64,000 nucleotides of DNA from Closterium sp. NIES-65 (GCA_948144175.1 CANXME010000202.1:1389253-1453252); one strand, 5' to 3'; counted from the first letter of the stretch, positions 22,521 to 33,185 are shown. A program made the numbers and translations. Notes: a model not told the origin generated them from the sequence alone.

Positions 22521-22916
22521 TGAGACTCAACTGGTGTAGCAGTGCGCTGGCGAAGACGCGAGGGGTAGTGCAGTGTAATAGCGTGGGGACCAAAATGCTC
22601 ACGGTGGAGGTCGTCGAGTCAACGGTAGCAGCGGGACGCAGAGTAGTCAGGACTCCAACAGGTAGTGCCATCACCTGGGCTAGTTAGGATTCGGTTCCCG
22701 CAAGGACCGACATTGCGCCCATGGCTGGCTGAGCCACTGCTGCGTCTGGTTCTCCTAGAACCCTCAGGTCCCCACTACCAGGAATGCTGTAGCTATTGTT
22801 GCTACGGCTGACCTTGCTACTACTGCAAAACTCTAGCATACGCAATGGTAGGCGCTAGAGACGGCTGAGGGCGGTGGCTAGGAGCGATGGTTGGCTACAA
22901 CCTATGCTGCTGCTGG

Positions 22917-23043
22917 TGTCAAGCTATATTTGTTATAGATTCTATTGTTAGTCTAGGTGTACTTTCTACTTGTTGGGGCTAGGGTTAGGTTTCCTATACA
23001 CTTGTTGTACTTTCCACTTCTAGTCCATTCTTATTTCTTAACA
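22917..23043 (+). repeat. LTR of Copia F (127 bp)
   Basis: It runs from TGTCAAGCTATATTTG to TTCTTAACA directly before a perfect PBS. It has the same length class as the Gly-Copia LTRs but diverged sequence. Confidence 0.75.
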
Positions 23044-23055
23044 TGGTATCAGAGC
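23044..23055 (+). promoter_or_regulatory. PBS of Copia F
   Basis: TGGTATCAGAGC is a perfect match to the initiator tRNA-Met site and abuts the LTR. Confidence 0.8.
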
Positions 23056-23137
23056 CCACCCCAAAGGTAACCAGTCTTTGAGTGTTACTGTTTAATGCAG
23101 CACAGCGCGACTACGAGTTGCACTCCTTAGAACTCTC

Positions 23138-23215
23138 CACCGCGTTTCTTCGGTGAAGCCAGGCAGACGACGCAGCCAGATCTGCTCGTGCAAGCTCCCC
23201 TAAAGAAACGCGGTG
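23138..23215. repeat. 13-bp inverted repeat at RT-RT junction
   Basis: CACCGCGTTTCTT (23138-23150) and AAGAAACGCGGTG (23203-23215) are the same RT codons read from opposite strands. The left copy belongs to F (+), the right to D (-). Confidence 0.8.
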
Positions 23216-23219
23216 AAGT

Positions 23220-23351
23220 TGTCAGAACATTATAGCTTATGCTGTTGTGTAGGCTATAGTGGGGTATCCCATAGGGGGTACAACCCAATTAGGGTTTCAT
23301 AGTTGTACTCACTTCATTCATAGTTCATTCATTCTCGTTCACTTCTTCTCA
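23220..23351 (+). repeat. 5' LTR of element 4 (132 bp)
   Basis: TGTCAGAACATTATAGC... to TTCTTCTCA. It is preceded by GAAGT, which recurs after the 3' LTR. Confidence 0.93.
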
Positions 23352-23380
23352 TGGTATCGAGCAGGTTCCCCTGTGGGAAC
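23352..23380 (+). promoter_or_regulatory. PBS (one-base-deleted) and hairpin, element 4
   Basis: TGGTATCGAGC followed by GTTCCC (23365-23370) / GGGAAC (23375-23380). The PBS lacks one A relative to the perfect site even though the copy is recent. Confidence 0.8.
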
Positions 23381-23454
23381 TGTGCTTAGGGCCCACCACT
23401 ACTACCTCGAACGTTTTTCTGCCCGGAGTGCGCTCCGGGCTCTCTCTCTTCCTT

Positions 23455-24340
23455 TTCTTGACCGGCCCTTTGCCGCCAGCGCGCCGCCCTAGCCGCCAGC
23501 GCGTCGCCCGCCCTAGAGCTTGAGCGCCGCCTTTAACAGCCCGCGAGCCGCCCTTAGCAGCCCGCGCGCCGCCCTAGCGCCCGCGCTCCGCTCGCCCGCC
23601 CTAGCGCCCGCGCGCTGCCCTACGCAGCACGCGCGCAGCTCGCGTGAGCCGCCCGTCAGCCGCCCTTAGCCGCTCGACTCGCCGCCCGTGCGCCGCCCTC
23701 TGCCACTCGTGAGCCGCCCGTGCGCCACCCGCGAGCCGCCCGACCCGCCGCCCGCGAGCCGCCCGACCTGCCGCCCGTGCGCCGCCCTCGGCTGCTAGTG
23801 AGCTGCACGTGCACTGCACGTGCGCCACCCGTCAGCCGCCCGTCAGCCGCCCGTGGCTGCTCGACGCGCCGCCCGCGCAGCTGCCCGTGAGCTGCCCGTG
23901 CGCCGCCCGTTAGCCGCCCTAAGCCGCCTGACGCGCCGCCCGTGCGCCGCCCTCAGCCGCCTGTGAGCCGCCCGTGCAGCCGCCCTCAGCCGCCCGTGAG
24001 TCGCCAGTGCAGCCGCCCGTGCAGCCGCCCGTGCAGCCGCCCGTGCAGCCGCCCGTGTAGCCGCTAGTGCAGCCGCCCGTACTGCCGCCCGTGCAGCCGC
24101 ACGTGCAGCCGCCCGACGTGCCGCCCGTGAGCCGCGCGTGCCGCCCGTGCAGCCGCCCGTACAGCCGCCCGTGAGCCGCCCGCGAGCCGCCCGTGAGCCG
24201 CCCGTCGCGACGCCCGCGCCACCCGTGCCACCCGCGTCACCCGAGCCACACGAGCCGCCCGTGCAGCAGAGCCGCCCAAGTCGCCCGAGCCGCCCTAGCC
24301 GCCCGAGCCGCCCGAGCCGCCCGAGCCGCCTGAGGTGCCG
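23455..24340 (+). repeat. GC-rich tandem leader of element 4
   Basis: GCCGCCCGTGAGCC / GCCGCCCGTGCAGCC-type repeats, highly similar in style to 2290-3140. GGTGAG lies at 24437-24442, 17 nt before the gag ATG. Confidence 0.8.
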
Positions 24341-24458
24341 AGCTCCTGTACTGTGGGGCTGCTGCTGCTCCTGGGCCGGCGGAGTTGCTGTGCTGCCATG
24401 TTGCTGTGCTGCTGAGCGGCTCGGCCCTTCCTGTCCGGTGAGACTGTCGGCTGCTATC

Positions 24459-25622
24459 ATGGCCACCCCTAGTGTCCTGGCTTTTGACGCTGAGGGTCGC
24501 GCCATTGACTTTGCGATCAGGGTCGACGACCTGCAGCTGTACTTGCTGTGCGATACGGTAGATGAAGTTTCTCTCTTTGACTTTGTCTCTGGCGCTGTCC
24601 CTGCCCCTCCTGCTGATGCTGACCCCACTGTTCGTTCCAAGTGGGCCTCACGCGATGCCGCTGCACGTCTTGCTGTGCGTCGCCACCTCCCTTCCTCCGA
24701 GCGTGCACACTTTAGTCAGTGCAAGACCGCTCAGGCCTTGTACGACGCTGTAGTTGCGCGCTACTCCTCCCCCTCCTCTGCTACACTGAGCCGCCTCATG
24801 CTACCGTACCTCTTCCCTGACCTTGCTGCCTTTTCCACAGTCGCTGACCTCTTTACCCACCTCCGCGCTAGTGACACTCGGTACCGAGCTGCGCTTCCTG
24901 CTGACTTCTGCGCCGCAAACCCCCCTCCCATGTACATCACCCTCTACTTTCTCGTCACCCGTCTCCCTGAGTCCCTTCGTGTAGTTAGGGACCTGTTTCT
25001 CTCTGTCTGTCCCACCACCCTCACTGTCGACCTCCTCGAGAAGTCCCTGCTAGCGGCCGAGAAGAGCATAGTCGCTGTAGGGGCCTCTCGTGGTGACCCT
25101 CGCACCCCCATCTTTGAGGGGTATTCTCCTTCCCCCTTGTTACCCTCTGTCGCCTCTGCTGCTGCGGCCGACCTCGTTGGTTTAGAGTCGGTCGGTGCGA
25201 CGTCTGCCCCCAGCGGAAGGCGCCGCTCTGGCAGGGGCAAGGGGGGCAAGGGAGCGGGTGGAGCTAGCGTGGGCGGTGGCGGAGGAGGTGGGGGCAGCGG
25301 GGGGGGTGGGGGTGGCGGTGGGGGTGGTGGCGGGAGTGGAGGTACTAGTGGCGGCAGTGGAGGCGGAGGCGGCGGCGGAGGTGGTGGCGGAGGTGGCGGT
25401 GGGAGCGGCGAGGGCGAGGGTGGCGGTGGCGGCGTTGGCGGCGGAGGCGGGGGTGGCGGTGGTGGAGGTGGTCGGAGTGGCTCGTCCCAGCGGAGCAGCA
25501 GTGGGGGTGGTCAGCGCCAGCAGCAGCAGCAGCAGCGCTCTCGCGACGTCCCCGCCCCTCACCAGCTCCGTGAGTGGTACTCGCAGCGTCAGCGTGGTGG
25601 GGCGTTTGGTCCCTGCACCTAA
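24459..25622 (+). CDS. Copia Gag with polyglycine tract (387 aa)
   Basis: The ATG at 24459 opens MATPSVLAFDAEGRAIDF; the frame is open further upstream but only through the repeat leader. Residues about 1-250 form the capsid-like Copia gag domain, with alignable blocks such as ERAHFSQCKTAQALYDAVVA and TRLPESLRVVRD. A basic GRRRSGRGKGGKG stretch and about 85 mostly glycine residues follow, then a poly-Gln run and HQLREWYSQRQRGG. The frame ends at TAA (25620) within the first codons of the zinc knuckle, at the deletion junction. Gag would assemble particles and bind RNA, but here it lacks its knuckle. Confidence 0.8.
   Translation: MATPSVLAFDAEGRAIDFAIRVDDLQLYLLCDTVDEVSLFDFVSGAVPAPPADADPTVRSKWASRDAAARLAVRRHLPSSERAHFSQCKTAQALYDAVVARYSSPSSATLSRLMLPYLFPDLAAFSTVADLFTHLRASDTRYRAALPADFCAANPPPMYITLYFLVTRLPESLRVVRDLFLSVCPTTLTVDLLEKSLLAAEKSIVAVGASRGDPRTPIFEGYSPSPLLPSVASAAAADLVGLESVGATSAPSGRRRSGRGKGGKGAGGASVGGGGGGGGSGGGGGGGGGGGGSGGTSGGSGGGGGGGGGGGGGGGSGEGEGGGGGVGGGGGGGGGGGGRSGSSQRSSSGGGQRQQQQQQRSRDVPAPHQLREWYSQRQRGGAFGPCT
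25264..25475 (+). repeat. Polyglycine-coding GGN tract, element 4
   Basis: A run of GGT/GGC/GGA/GGG codons with rare Ser and Thr. The opposite strand appears as a polyproline ORF. The equivalent tracts in other copies differ in length. Confidence 0.85.
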
Positions 25623-27983
25623 GTGAGGTGCTGCCGAGGGTTCTAGAGCTACTGGAGGTGCTGCTGGAGGTGCTGCTGGAGCAGGTACTCCTGCTGAGGG
25701 TACTGGTGCTGTCCTTGCTGTTTCTGGAGTCGCCACGCGGCCCCGACCGTACTTCGTTTCGCTCCTGCAGCAGGTTCTTGGTCGTACACCTTCTCCTGGT
25801 CCTCCTTCTCCTCCCTTAGAGGGTCCACAGCCTGTCCAGTCACAGCTACAGCCTGCCTTTCCTTTGCCTGCTCCTTCTCTGTACGCTGATCCGACTGGAC
25901 GTCTTAGTGAGCGTCGTGAGCCTGCGTCTCGTCTTGTGTCGCCTGTTCGTACTGCGCGCACTAGTGGTCGCGGTTCGCGTCAGCGTCCTCCTTCTGTCCC
26001 TGGCACGCACCGGATGTCTCTGCGTCCGTCCACTGCTCCTCTGCGTGCCACTTTGCCTTCTCCTCCTGCTTCCTCTCTTCCTGCTCTTGCCGACCCGGAG
26101 TCGGACTCTCTTCGTGCTGCCAGTCCTACTGTCACGCGTCTCCTTACTACTGCTGTCACTGACCCTTCTTTCGAGTCTTCTGCTGCGTCTGCCCTTGTCA
26201 CTGAGCTCGTCGACTTTGCTGCGCGCTATCGTCTAGACTACGCTGCTAGTCTTGTCGTTGAGTCTGAGTCTGTCTGTCCTCCATCCGTCGGGGGTGAGTG
26301 TGCCCTTGGCACGGACGTACTTGAGGACAGGCAGGAGGAGTTCCAGTGTCTGGCCGCCGCTTCACCTCATCTCGCGTCTGTACTGCTAGCCCCTGAGGGA
26401 GACCCGGATGCACTAGACATCCCGACTCCGCGCTCTTACGCGGAGGCGATAGAGGGTCCCTACTCCTCTAAGTGGCAGGCAGCTATGGATGCAGAGATGG
26501 CTTCCTGGAAGTCCACAGGCATTTACGTTGACGCTGTTCCCCCTCCTGGGGCGAACATAGTCCGTGGCATGTGGATCTTCAGGGTGAAGCGGCCGCCGGG
26601 TTCTCCGCCTGTCTTCAAGGCGCGTTACGTGGCTCGTGGCTTCAGTCAGCGGCAGGGAGTTGACTACTTTCAGACCTTCTCCCCCACCCCGAAGATGACC
26701 ACTCTTCAGGTACTGCTGCACGTTGTTACTCACCGGGACTACGAGCTGCACTCTCTCGACTTCAGCACTGCTTTCTTGCAGGGCAGCCTGCACGAGGAGA
26801 TCTGGCTGCGTTGCCTACCTGGCTTCACTGGGTCTTTCTCTCCTGGTACCCAGTGGAGTCTCCGGCGTCCATTCTACGGTCTCCGCCAGGCGCCACGTGA
26901 GTGGCACGACACACTGAGGACTACGCTTGCGGCACTTGGGTTTGCTCCTTCTACTGCCGACCCGTCGCTGTTTGTGCGCACCGACACCTCTCTGCCGCCG
27001 TTCTACATCCTCGTGTACGTCGACGACTTGGTCTTTGCCACAGCTGCCACTGCTGGACTCGCCTACGTGAAGTCCGAGCTGCAGAAGAGACACACGTGCA
27101 CTGACCTGGGTGAACTGCGCAGCTACCTTGGCTTGCAGATCACCCGGGACAGAGCACGCCGCACCATTACCCTGACTCAGTCACACATGGTGCAGCAGGT
27201 CCTTCAGCGCTTCGCCTCAGGCCACTCCTCTGCCTACTCGCCACTCGCTCTCAGCTCTGCCTTCGGATGAGTCTGTAGAGTCGCGTGGCCCGCATGCAGA
27301 GCTTGTTGGCTGCCTCATGTACCTGATGACCTGCACACGACCTGACCTTGCATACCCTCTTAGCATTCTCGCACGCTATGTTGCTCCTGGGAGACACCGA
27401 CCAGAGCACATGGCTGCAGTGAAGAGGGTGTTGCGCTACTTGTGCAGTACGTTGGGCATGGGGCTAGTGCTTGGAGGGCGCAGTCCAGTGGTCCTCACTG
27501 GGCACGCGGACGCTTCTTGGGCTGACGACCAGGCTACGCAGCGGTCGTCACAGGGTTACACCTTCAGCCTTGGTTCCGGCTCTGTTTCGTGGCGGGCTAC
27601 CCGTTCGTCTTCTGTTCTCGGCTCCAGTTGTGAGGCTGAGATCTACGCCGGGGCTATGGCTGCCCAGGAGCTTCGCTGGCTCACCTACCTGCTGACCAAC
27701 CTTGGAGAGCCGCCTCGTTCTCCTCCAGTCCTGTACGTAGACAACAAGGCCATGCTGGCCTTGTGTCGAGAGCAGCGACTGGAGCACAGGACAAAGCACA
27801 TTGCTCTTCGCTACTTTCTTTGCTCGTGAGCTACAGCAGCGTGGACAGTTGCGACTTGCGTACGTGGCCTCTGAGGCCAACACTGCTGATGTCTTCATCA
27901 AGGCACTTGCGCCTTGTGATCATCAGCGCTGCTGCACGCAGCTGGGTCTTGTGCCTCTCTTGCCTCACTTGCTCACTTCTTGA
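25622..27983 (+). pseudogene. Copia RT-RNase H, frameshifted
   Basis: After the deletion junction the sequence resumes in the integrase-RT spacer, then gives RT with DYFQTFSPTPKMTTL, AFLQGSLHEEIWL and YVDD at 27016-27027, and RNase H with SSCEAEIYAGAMAAQELRW and YVDNKAM. A 17-bp deletion near 27213 and a one-base insertion near 27820 shift the frame compared with element 2. The stop is TGA at 27981. Confidence 0.88.
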
Positions 27984-28432
27984 CCTTGCTTGTACCTTTA
28001 CCTATATATACTCTTGCTCTTGCTTGCTTGACTCTTGTATATCTAAATATATGTGTTGTTGCATGTGAACTGGCCTTTGTCGAAATATAATTGACATATT
28101 TTATAACTGCTTGTAGTTGTTGTGTAGTTATTGTGCTTTGCAGGTGATGCACCAATTTCATTTGTTTCCTATGCTATATGTTCCTTGAACCTATAGCTAA
28201 ACCCACCTTTTCTCCTTTCCAACTTCCTCGATCCTCTCACCCTTGCCCAAACTCACTCGATACCTAAGTTGGGCCTAGGCTCCTAAGCCTAGGCCCTAGT
28301 TAAAACTTAGCTCACTCTCGCTTATTTTGACAGCCTTTTGGCCTTTGAACCTGTGCTCGGACTGTGTGGTGACTTTGTGATCCACCCTGAGCTTTGCCTT
28401 GCTTTGCTTGACTGGTCTTGTGACCCCTTGTT

Positions 28433-28457
28433 CTCCCCCACTTTGCCTATGGGGGTG
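28433..28457 (+). promoter_or_regulatory. Polypurine tract, element 4
   Basis: GCCTATGGGGGTG directly precedes the 3' LTR, as in element 2. Confidence 0.75.
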
Positions 28458-28589
28458 TGTCAGAACATTATAGCTTATGCTGTTGTGTAGGCTATAGTGG
28501 GGTATCCCATAGGGGGTACAACCCAAGTAGGGTTTCATATTTGTACTCACTTCATTCATAGTTCATTCATTCTCGTTCACTTCTTCTCA
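28458..28589 (+). repeat. 3' LTR of element 4 (132 bp)
   Basis: Two substitutions from the 5' LTR (CAAGT for CAATT, CATAT for CATAG). It is followed by GAAGT, whose T is also the first base of the gypsy LTR. Confidence 0.93.
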
Positions 28590-28593
28590 GAAG

Positions 28594-28961
28594 TGTGAGA
28601 GTACGACGGCTTATGCCAGCTATGCTTGCTTGCCTTTACTTTATTATGCTATTTCTAGCATAGGATAATTATATGCATGCATGAATTGCTTGATTTCCTA
28701 GGCTAGGTGCTTTCCTATATTTTATTATAGTTATAGCACCGAGCTAGGTTGCGTGCACCGAATTCTGGCTTTTCGGTTGCCACCGAATTGCCTTCTACCG
28801 CATTTGGGAAGGATCTGTTCGGGACGCTTCGCGACCCGCGGAACCTTCGCGTAACACCTGGTTACGGGGCCTTGTGTCGAGCCTATATATAGCCTCTTGT
28901 TCTACCCAGGTGATCATTCAATTCAAACTCTCTTTTCTGAGCTCGATCCTAGATCCTCACA
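28594..28961 (+). repeat. 5' LTR of the gypsy element (368 bp)
   Basis: TGTGAGAGTACGACGGC... to ...GATCCTCACA. It matches 41464-41758 and then 48500-48577. TATATATAG near 28886 may be the TATA box (inference). Confidence 0.9.
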
Positions 28962-28962
28962 C

Positions 28963-28976
28963 TTTGTAATCAGAGC
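28963..28976 (+). promoter_or_regulatory. Imperfect PBS of the gypsy element
   Basis: TTGTAATCAGAGC lies next to the LTR and resembles TGGTATCAGAGC with changes in its first half. Initiator tRNA-Met priming is likely but the match is imperfect. Confidence 0.5.
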
Positions 28977-29391
28977 ATGTTCGAAGCGAAGTTTTTCTAC
29001 CGCTAAAACCTAGCTTTTAAAACCGCGGGGGCGACAATGGAAAACACCGATTTCGGGTACGTAAACCAGTTCCGCGCTATTTTCTAACGTCCCCCTCGAA
29101 CCGGTTTTCGAACACTCCTCAGGTCCAGTGGCGAAAACGTTGGAATTTCGACCGTCGGATCGATTCGAATCTCAACGGCTCTGAGAATTTCGACCAAAAA
29201 GGTTGGAATTTGGAGCGTCGGATCGAATTTCTTCTCAACGGCCGAGATCGGACGCGAATTTCAACTAAGGGATAATTTCGCGACCTACAGATTCAGCGCT
29301 CATCATTTCTACAGTCGATTCGACTCACAGTAAGATGACCAGCGCCTAGAATTCAATTATTTTTGTCGCACATTTTCCTGTAAATCGCCAA
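28977..29391 (+). other. Gypsy untranslated leader
   Basis: AT-richer sequence between PBS and the gag ATG. It contains two copies of a GTCGGATCGAATT...CTCAACGGC motif (about 29155 and 29216). No ORF of note. Confidence 0.5.
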
Positions 29392-29628
29392 ATGGAGGAA
29401 AACGGTGATAATTCCGTACGAAAAATTACGGAATTACACAACGGCCTGGACCAGACGCGAGCGGCACTCCAGCAAATAGAGGAGCTTCTCGCGAACCAGT
29501 TGGTAGCCGCCACAACAGCAGCGACATCAGCAGCAGCAGCGGCAGCAGCAGCTGTAGCAGAGACACCGGCGTCCGTCGATTCATTGCGACCCTCGAAATT
29601 TACTTCGAGGCCGTTGGCTGCACGACCC
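29392..29628 (+). pseudogene. Gypsy gag N-terminus, cut by element 6
   Basis: The ATG at 29392 opens a reading frame with a coiled-coil-like stretch (TELHNGLDQTRAALQQIEEL) and an alanine-rich run, then LRPSKF. It breaks at 29628, where element 6 begins. The next gag sequence at 36995 starts well inside the capsid region, so a gag segment seems to be lost. Confidence 0.75.
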
Positions 29629-29749
29629 CAAGGAATGAATCAACTAACAGTGAAATGAGTACAAGTAGGAAACCCTAGAATTGTGTACCCCCTATAGGCT
29701 AACCCACTGTAGCCTAAACAACTACAACACATATATATAATGTTTGACA
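29629..29749 (-). repeat. 3' LTR of element 6 (121 bp)
   Basis: The reverse complement begins TGTCAAACATTATATATATG and ends ...TTCATTCCTTG. It is subfamily II, as in element 2, but lacks the final ~15 bases ending TTCTCACA. Confidence 0.88.
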
Positions 29750-29772
29750 CACCCCCCTAGGCGAAGTGGGGG
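29750..29772 (-). promoter_or_regulatory. Polypurine tract, element 6
   Basis: The minus strand reads CGCCTAGGGGGGTG immediately before the 3' LTR, a variant of GCCTATGGGGGTG. Confidence 0.7.
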
Positions 29773-32329
29773 AGAACTAGGGTCACAAGACCAGTCAAGT
29801 AAAGCAAAGCAAAGCAAGCTCAGGGTGGATCACAAAGTCACCACACATTCCGAACACAAGTTAAAGGCCACAAGGCCAGTTCAAATGCAGAAGTACACAC
29901 ATATATATATATAGAACTAGCCAAGCAAGAGTAGCAATATATATATGCAGCAGTACAAAGAAGGTCAGGAGGAGAGCAAGTGAGGCAAGACAGACACAAG
30001 ACCCAGCTGGGTATAGAAGCGCTGATGATCACAAGGCGGAAGTGCCTTGGTGAAGACATCAGCACTGTTGGCCTCAGAGGCCACGTACGCAAGTCGCAAC
30101 TGACCACGCTGCTGTAGCTCACGAGCAAGGAAGTAGCAAAGAGCAATGTGCTTTGTTCTGTGCTCCAGTCTCTGCTCTCGACACAAGGCCAGCATGGCCT
30201 TGTTGTCTACGTACAGAACCGGAGGAGAACGAGGCGGCTCTCCAAGGTCGGTCAGCAGGTAGGTGAGCCAGCAAAGCTCCTGAGCAGCCATGGCCCCTGC
30301 GTAGATCTCAGCCTCACAACTGGAGCCGAGAACAGAAGACGAGCGAGTAGCCCGCCACGAAACAGAGCCGGAACCAAGGCTGAAGGTGTAACCCTGTGAC
30401 GACCGCTGCGTAGCCTGGTCCTCAGCCCAAGAAGCATCCGCGTGCCCAGTGAGGACCACTGGACTCCGCCCTCCAAGCACTAGCCCCATGCCTGACGTAG
30501 TGCACAAGTAGCGCAACACCCTCTTTGCTGCAGCCATGTGCTCTGGTCGGTGTCTCCTAGGAGCAACATAGCGTGCAAGAATGCTAAGAGGGTATGCAAG
30601 GTCAGGTCGTGTGCAGGTCATCAGGTACATGAGGCAGCCAACAAGCTCTGGGTACGGGCCACTCGACTCTACGGACTCATCCGAAGGCAGAGCTGAGAGC
30701 GAGTGGCGATTAGACAGAGGAGTGGCCTGAGGCGAGGAGTACGTGAAGCGGAAGCGCTGAAGGACCTGCTGCACCATGTGTGACTGAGTCAGGGTAATGG
30801 TGCGGCGTGCTCTGTCCCGGGTGATCTGCAAGCCAAGATAGCTACGCGGTTCACCCAGGTCAGTGCACGTGTGTCTCTTCTGCAGCTCAGACTTCACGTA
30901 GGCGAGTCAAGCAGTGGCAGCTGTGGCAAAGACCAAGTCGTCGACGTACACGAGGATGTAGAACGGCGGCAGAGAGGTGTCGGTGCGCAGAAACAGCGAC
31001 GGGTCAGCAGTAGAAGGAGCAAACCCAAGAGCCGCAAGCGTAGTCCTCAGTGTGTCGTGCCACTCATGTGGCGCCTGGCGGAGGTCGTAGAATGGACGCC
31101 GGAGACTCCACAGGGTACCAGGAGGGAAAGACCCAGTGAAGCCAGGTGGGCGGCGCAGCCAGATCTCCTCGTGAAGGCTGCCCTGCAAGAAAGCTGTGCT
31201 GAACTCGAGAGAGTGCAGCTCGTAGTCCCGGTGAGCAGCAACGTGCAGCAGTACCCAAAGAGTGGTCATCTTCGGGGTGGGGGAGAAGGTCTGAAAGTAG
31301 TCAACTCCCTGCCGCTGACTGAAGCCACGAGCCACGTAACGCGCCTTCAAGACAGGCGGAGACCCCGGCGGCCGCTTCACCCTGAAGATCCACATGCCAC
31401 TGACGATGTTCGCCCCAGGAGGGGGGACAGCGTCAACGTAGGTGCCTGTGGACTTCCAGGAAGCCATCTCTGCATCCATAGCTGCCTGCCATTGAGAGGA
31501 GTAGGGACACTCTATCGCCTCCGCGTAAGAGCGCGGAGTCGGGATGTCAAGTGCATCCGGGTCTCCCTCAGGGGCTAGCAGTACAGACGCGAGATGAGGT
31601 GAAGCGGCGGCCAGACACTGGAACTCCTCCTGCCTGTCCTCAAGGACGTCCGTGACAAGGGCACACGCACCCCCGACGGACGGAGGACAGACAGACTCAG
31701 ACTCAGCGACAAGACTAGCAGCGTAGTCTAGACGACAGTGAGCAGCAAAGTCGACGAGCTCAGCAACTAGGGCAGACGCAGCAGAAGACTTGAAGGAAGG
31801 GTCAGTGACGGCAGTAGCAAGGAGACGCGTGACAGTAGGATTGGCAGCACAAAGAGAGTCCGACGCAGGGTCGGCAGGAGTAGGAAGAGAGGACGCAGGA
31901 GGAGAAGGCAAAGGAGCACGCAGAGGAGCAGTAGACGGACGCAGAGACATCCGGTGCGTGCCAGGGGCAGGAGGAGGACGCGGACGCGAACTACGAGCAC
32001 TAGTGCTAGCAGGACAGACAGGCGACGCAGGGCGAGACGCAGACTCACGACGCTTAGTAAGACCGCCAGTAGGACCAGAGTAAGGAGAAGGAGCAGGTAG
32101 TGGGGAGGCTGGCTGCCACTGTTGCTGTGACTGGACAGGCTGTGGACACACTAAAGGAGGGGGAGGACCAGGAGGAGGCGAGAGACCAAGAACCTGCTGA
32201 AGGAGCGGAATGAAGTACGGCTGAGGGCGCGCGGTGACTTCAGACAGAGCAGGGACAGCACCAGTGCCCCCAGCGGCAGTACCAACGCCCGAACCCGCAG
32301 CATCAACAGGGACTCCGACACCAGGGTCC

Positions 32330-32660
32330 ACAGCACCAGTCGTAGCTCCAACGCCCGGGTCCTCAGCACCAGCAGCAGCTCCAACGCCCGGGTCCACAGC
32401 ACCAGCAGCAGCTCCAACACCCGGGTCCTCAGCACCAGTAGCAGCTCCAACGCCCGGGTCCGCAGCACCAGCAGTAGCTCCAATGCCTGGGTCCTCAGCA
32501 CCAGCAGCAGCTCCAACGCCCGGGTCCTCAGCACCAGTAGCAGCTCCAACACCCGGGTCCGCAGCACCAGCAGCAGCTCCAACTCCCGGGTCCGCAGCAC
32601 CAGCAGTAGCTCCAACGCCCAGGTCCGCAGCACCAGCAGCAGCTCCAATGCCAGGGTCCG
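32330..32660 (-). repeat. 33-bp coding minisatellite, element 6
   Basis: About ten units of AGCTCCAACGCCCGGGTCC + TCAGCACCAGCAGC (33 bp, 11 codons) on the + strand. They encode GVGAA(A/T)GA(A/E)DP-like repeats on the minus strand in the spacer before RT. Confidence 0.85.
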
Positions 32661-32934
32661 AGCACCAGCAGCAGCAGGGTCCGTGAGACGAGGCGCGCCA
32701 CTCCGAAGTGTGCAACGGCGCTCGTACCACTCACGGATCCGCTCACGAGAGAGGAGCTCCCGACTAGGAGGAGAAGTACCAGCACCAGTCTCCGTAGCGC
32801 GCCTGGTCCCAGAGGTACCTCTCTGGAGGCTGCAGTACTGTAAGTACCACTCATGCAACTGCTCCGAGGAGAGGTCTCGTCCAGTTGTAGGACCCCCTGG
32901 CCCAGCACCGCCAGAGTCAGAACTCTCAGACCCA

Positions 32935-33145
32935 GCACCCCCAGGCACAGCACCCCTAGTCACCGCACCCCCAGGCTCAGCACCCCCAGTCACCGCACCC
33001 CCAGGCTCAGCACCCCCAGGCACAGCACCCCCAGGCTCAGCACCCCCAGTGTCCGCACCCCCAGGCTCAGCACCCCCAGAGTCCGCACCCCCAGGCTCAG
33101 CACCCCCAGCGTCCGCACCCCCAGGCTCAGCACCCCCAGTAGGAC
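32935..33145 (-). repeat. 15-bp coding minisatellite, element 6
   Basis: CAGCACCCCCAGGCT-type units on the + strand encode GGAEP pentapeptides on the minus strand, equivalent to 12300-12510 in element 2. Confidence 0.85.
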
Positions 33146-33185
33146 GAGAGTCGACAGCAACCTCAACAGGCTCGACCGGGTCTAC

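Larger units (their letters stand above)
17524..22700 (-). mobile_element. Degenerate Copia C, split by fragment B
   Basis: Minus-strand Copia pieces related to the Gly-Copia pol lie at 21526-22520 (protease, integrase) and 17640-18906 (RT, RNase H). Fragment B lies between them, and the integrase C terminus through early RT of C is absent. No LTR or TSD could be assigned, so the boundaries are approximate. Confidence 0.6.
22917..23150 (+). mobile_element. Copia F fragment: LTR, PBS and RT scrap
   Basis: A plus-strand LTR (22917-23043) and PBS are followed after only about 40 bp by an RT fragment coding AAQRDYELHSLE-STAFL (about 23094-23150). Nearly the whole internal region is deleted. The fragment ends at an inverted junction with Copia D. 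Confidence 0.65.
23220..28589 (+). mobile_element. Gly-Copia element 4, complete but lacking PR and IN
   Basis: The 5.37-kb element has 132-bp LTRs with two differences, TSD GAAGT (23215-23219 and 28590-28594), PBS and PPT. Gag is present, but the knuckle C-terminus, protease and integrase (about 2.6 kb by comparison with element 2) are deleted at about 25621. It would need enzymes in trans. It sits exactly on the left edge of the gypsy LTR. Confidence 0.93.
29965..33185 (-). pseudogene. Copia spacer, RT and RNase H of element 6
   Basis: The minus-strand pol second half has two LREWY-type blocks (SSEQLHEWYLQY about 32860, RERIREWYERR about 32740), 15-bp and 33-bp coding minisatellites, RT with FSPTPKMTTLW, STAFLQGSLHEEIWL and YVDD, then RNase H with SSCEAEIYAG to the stop at 29965. 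A TAG at 33186-33188 splits it from the integrase part, a frameshift lies near 32670 and a TGA (Gly in relatives) at 30907-30909. Confidence 0.88.
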
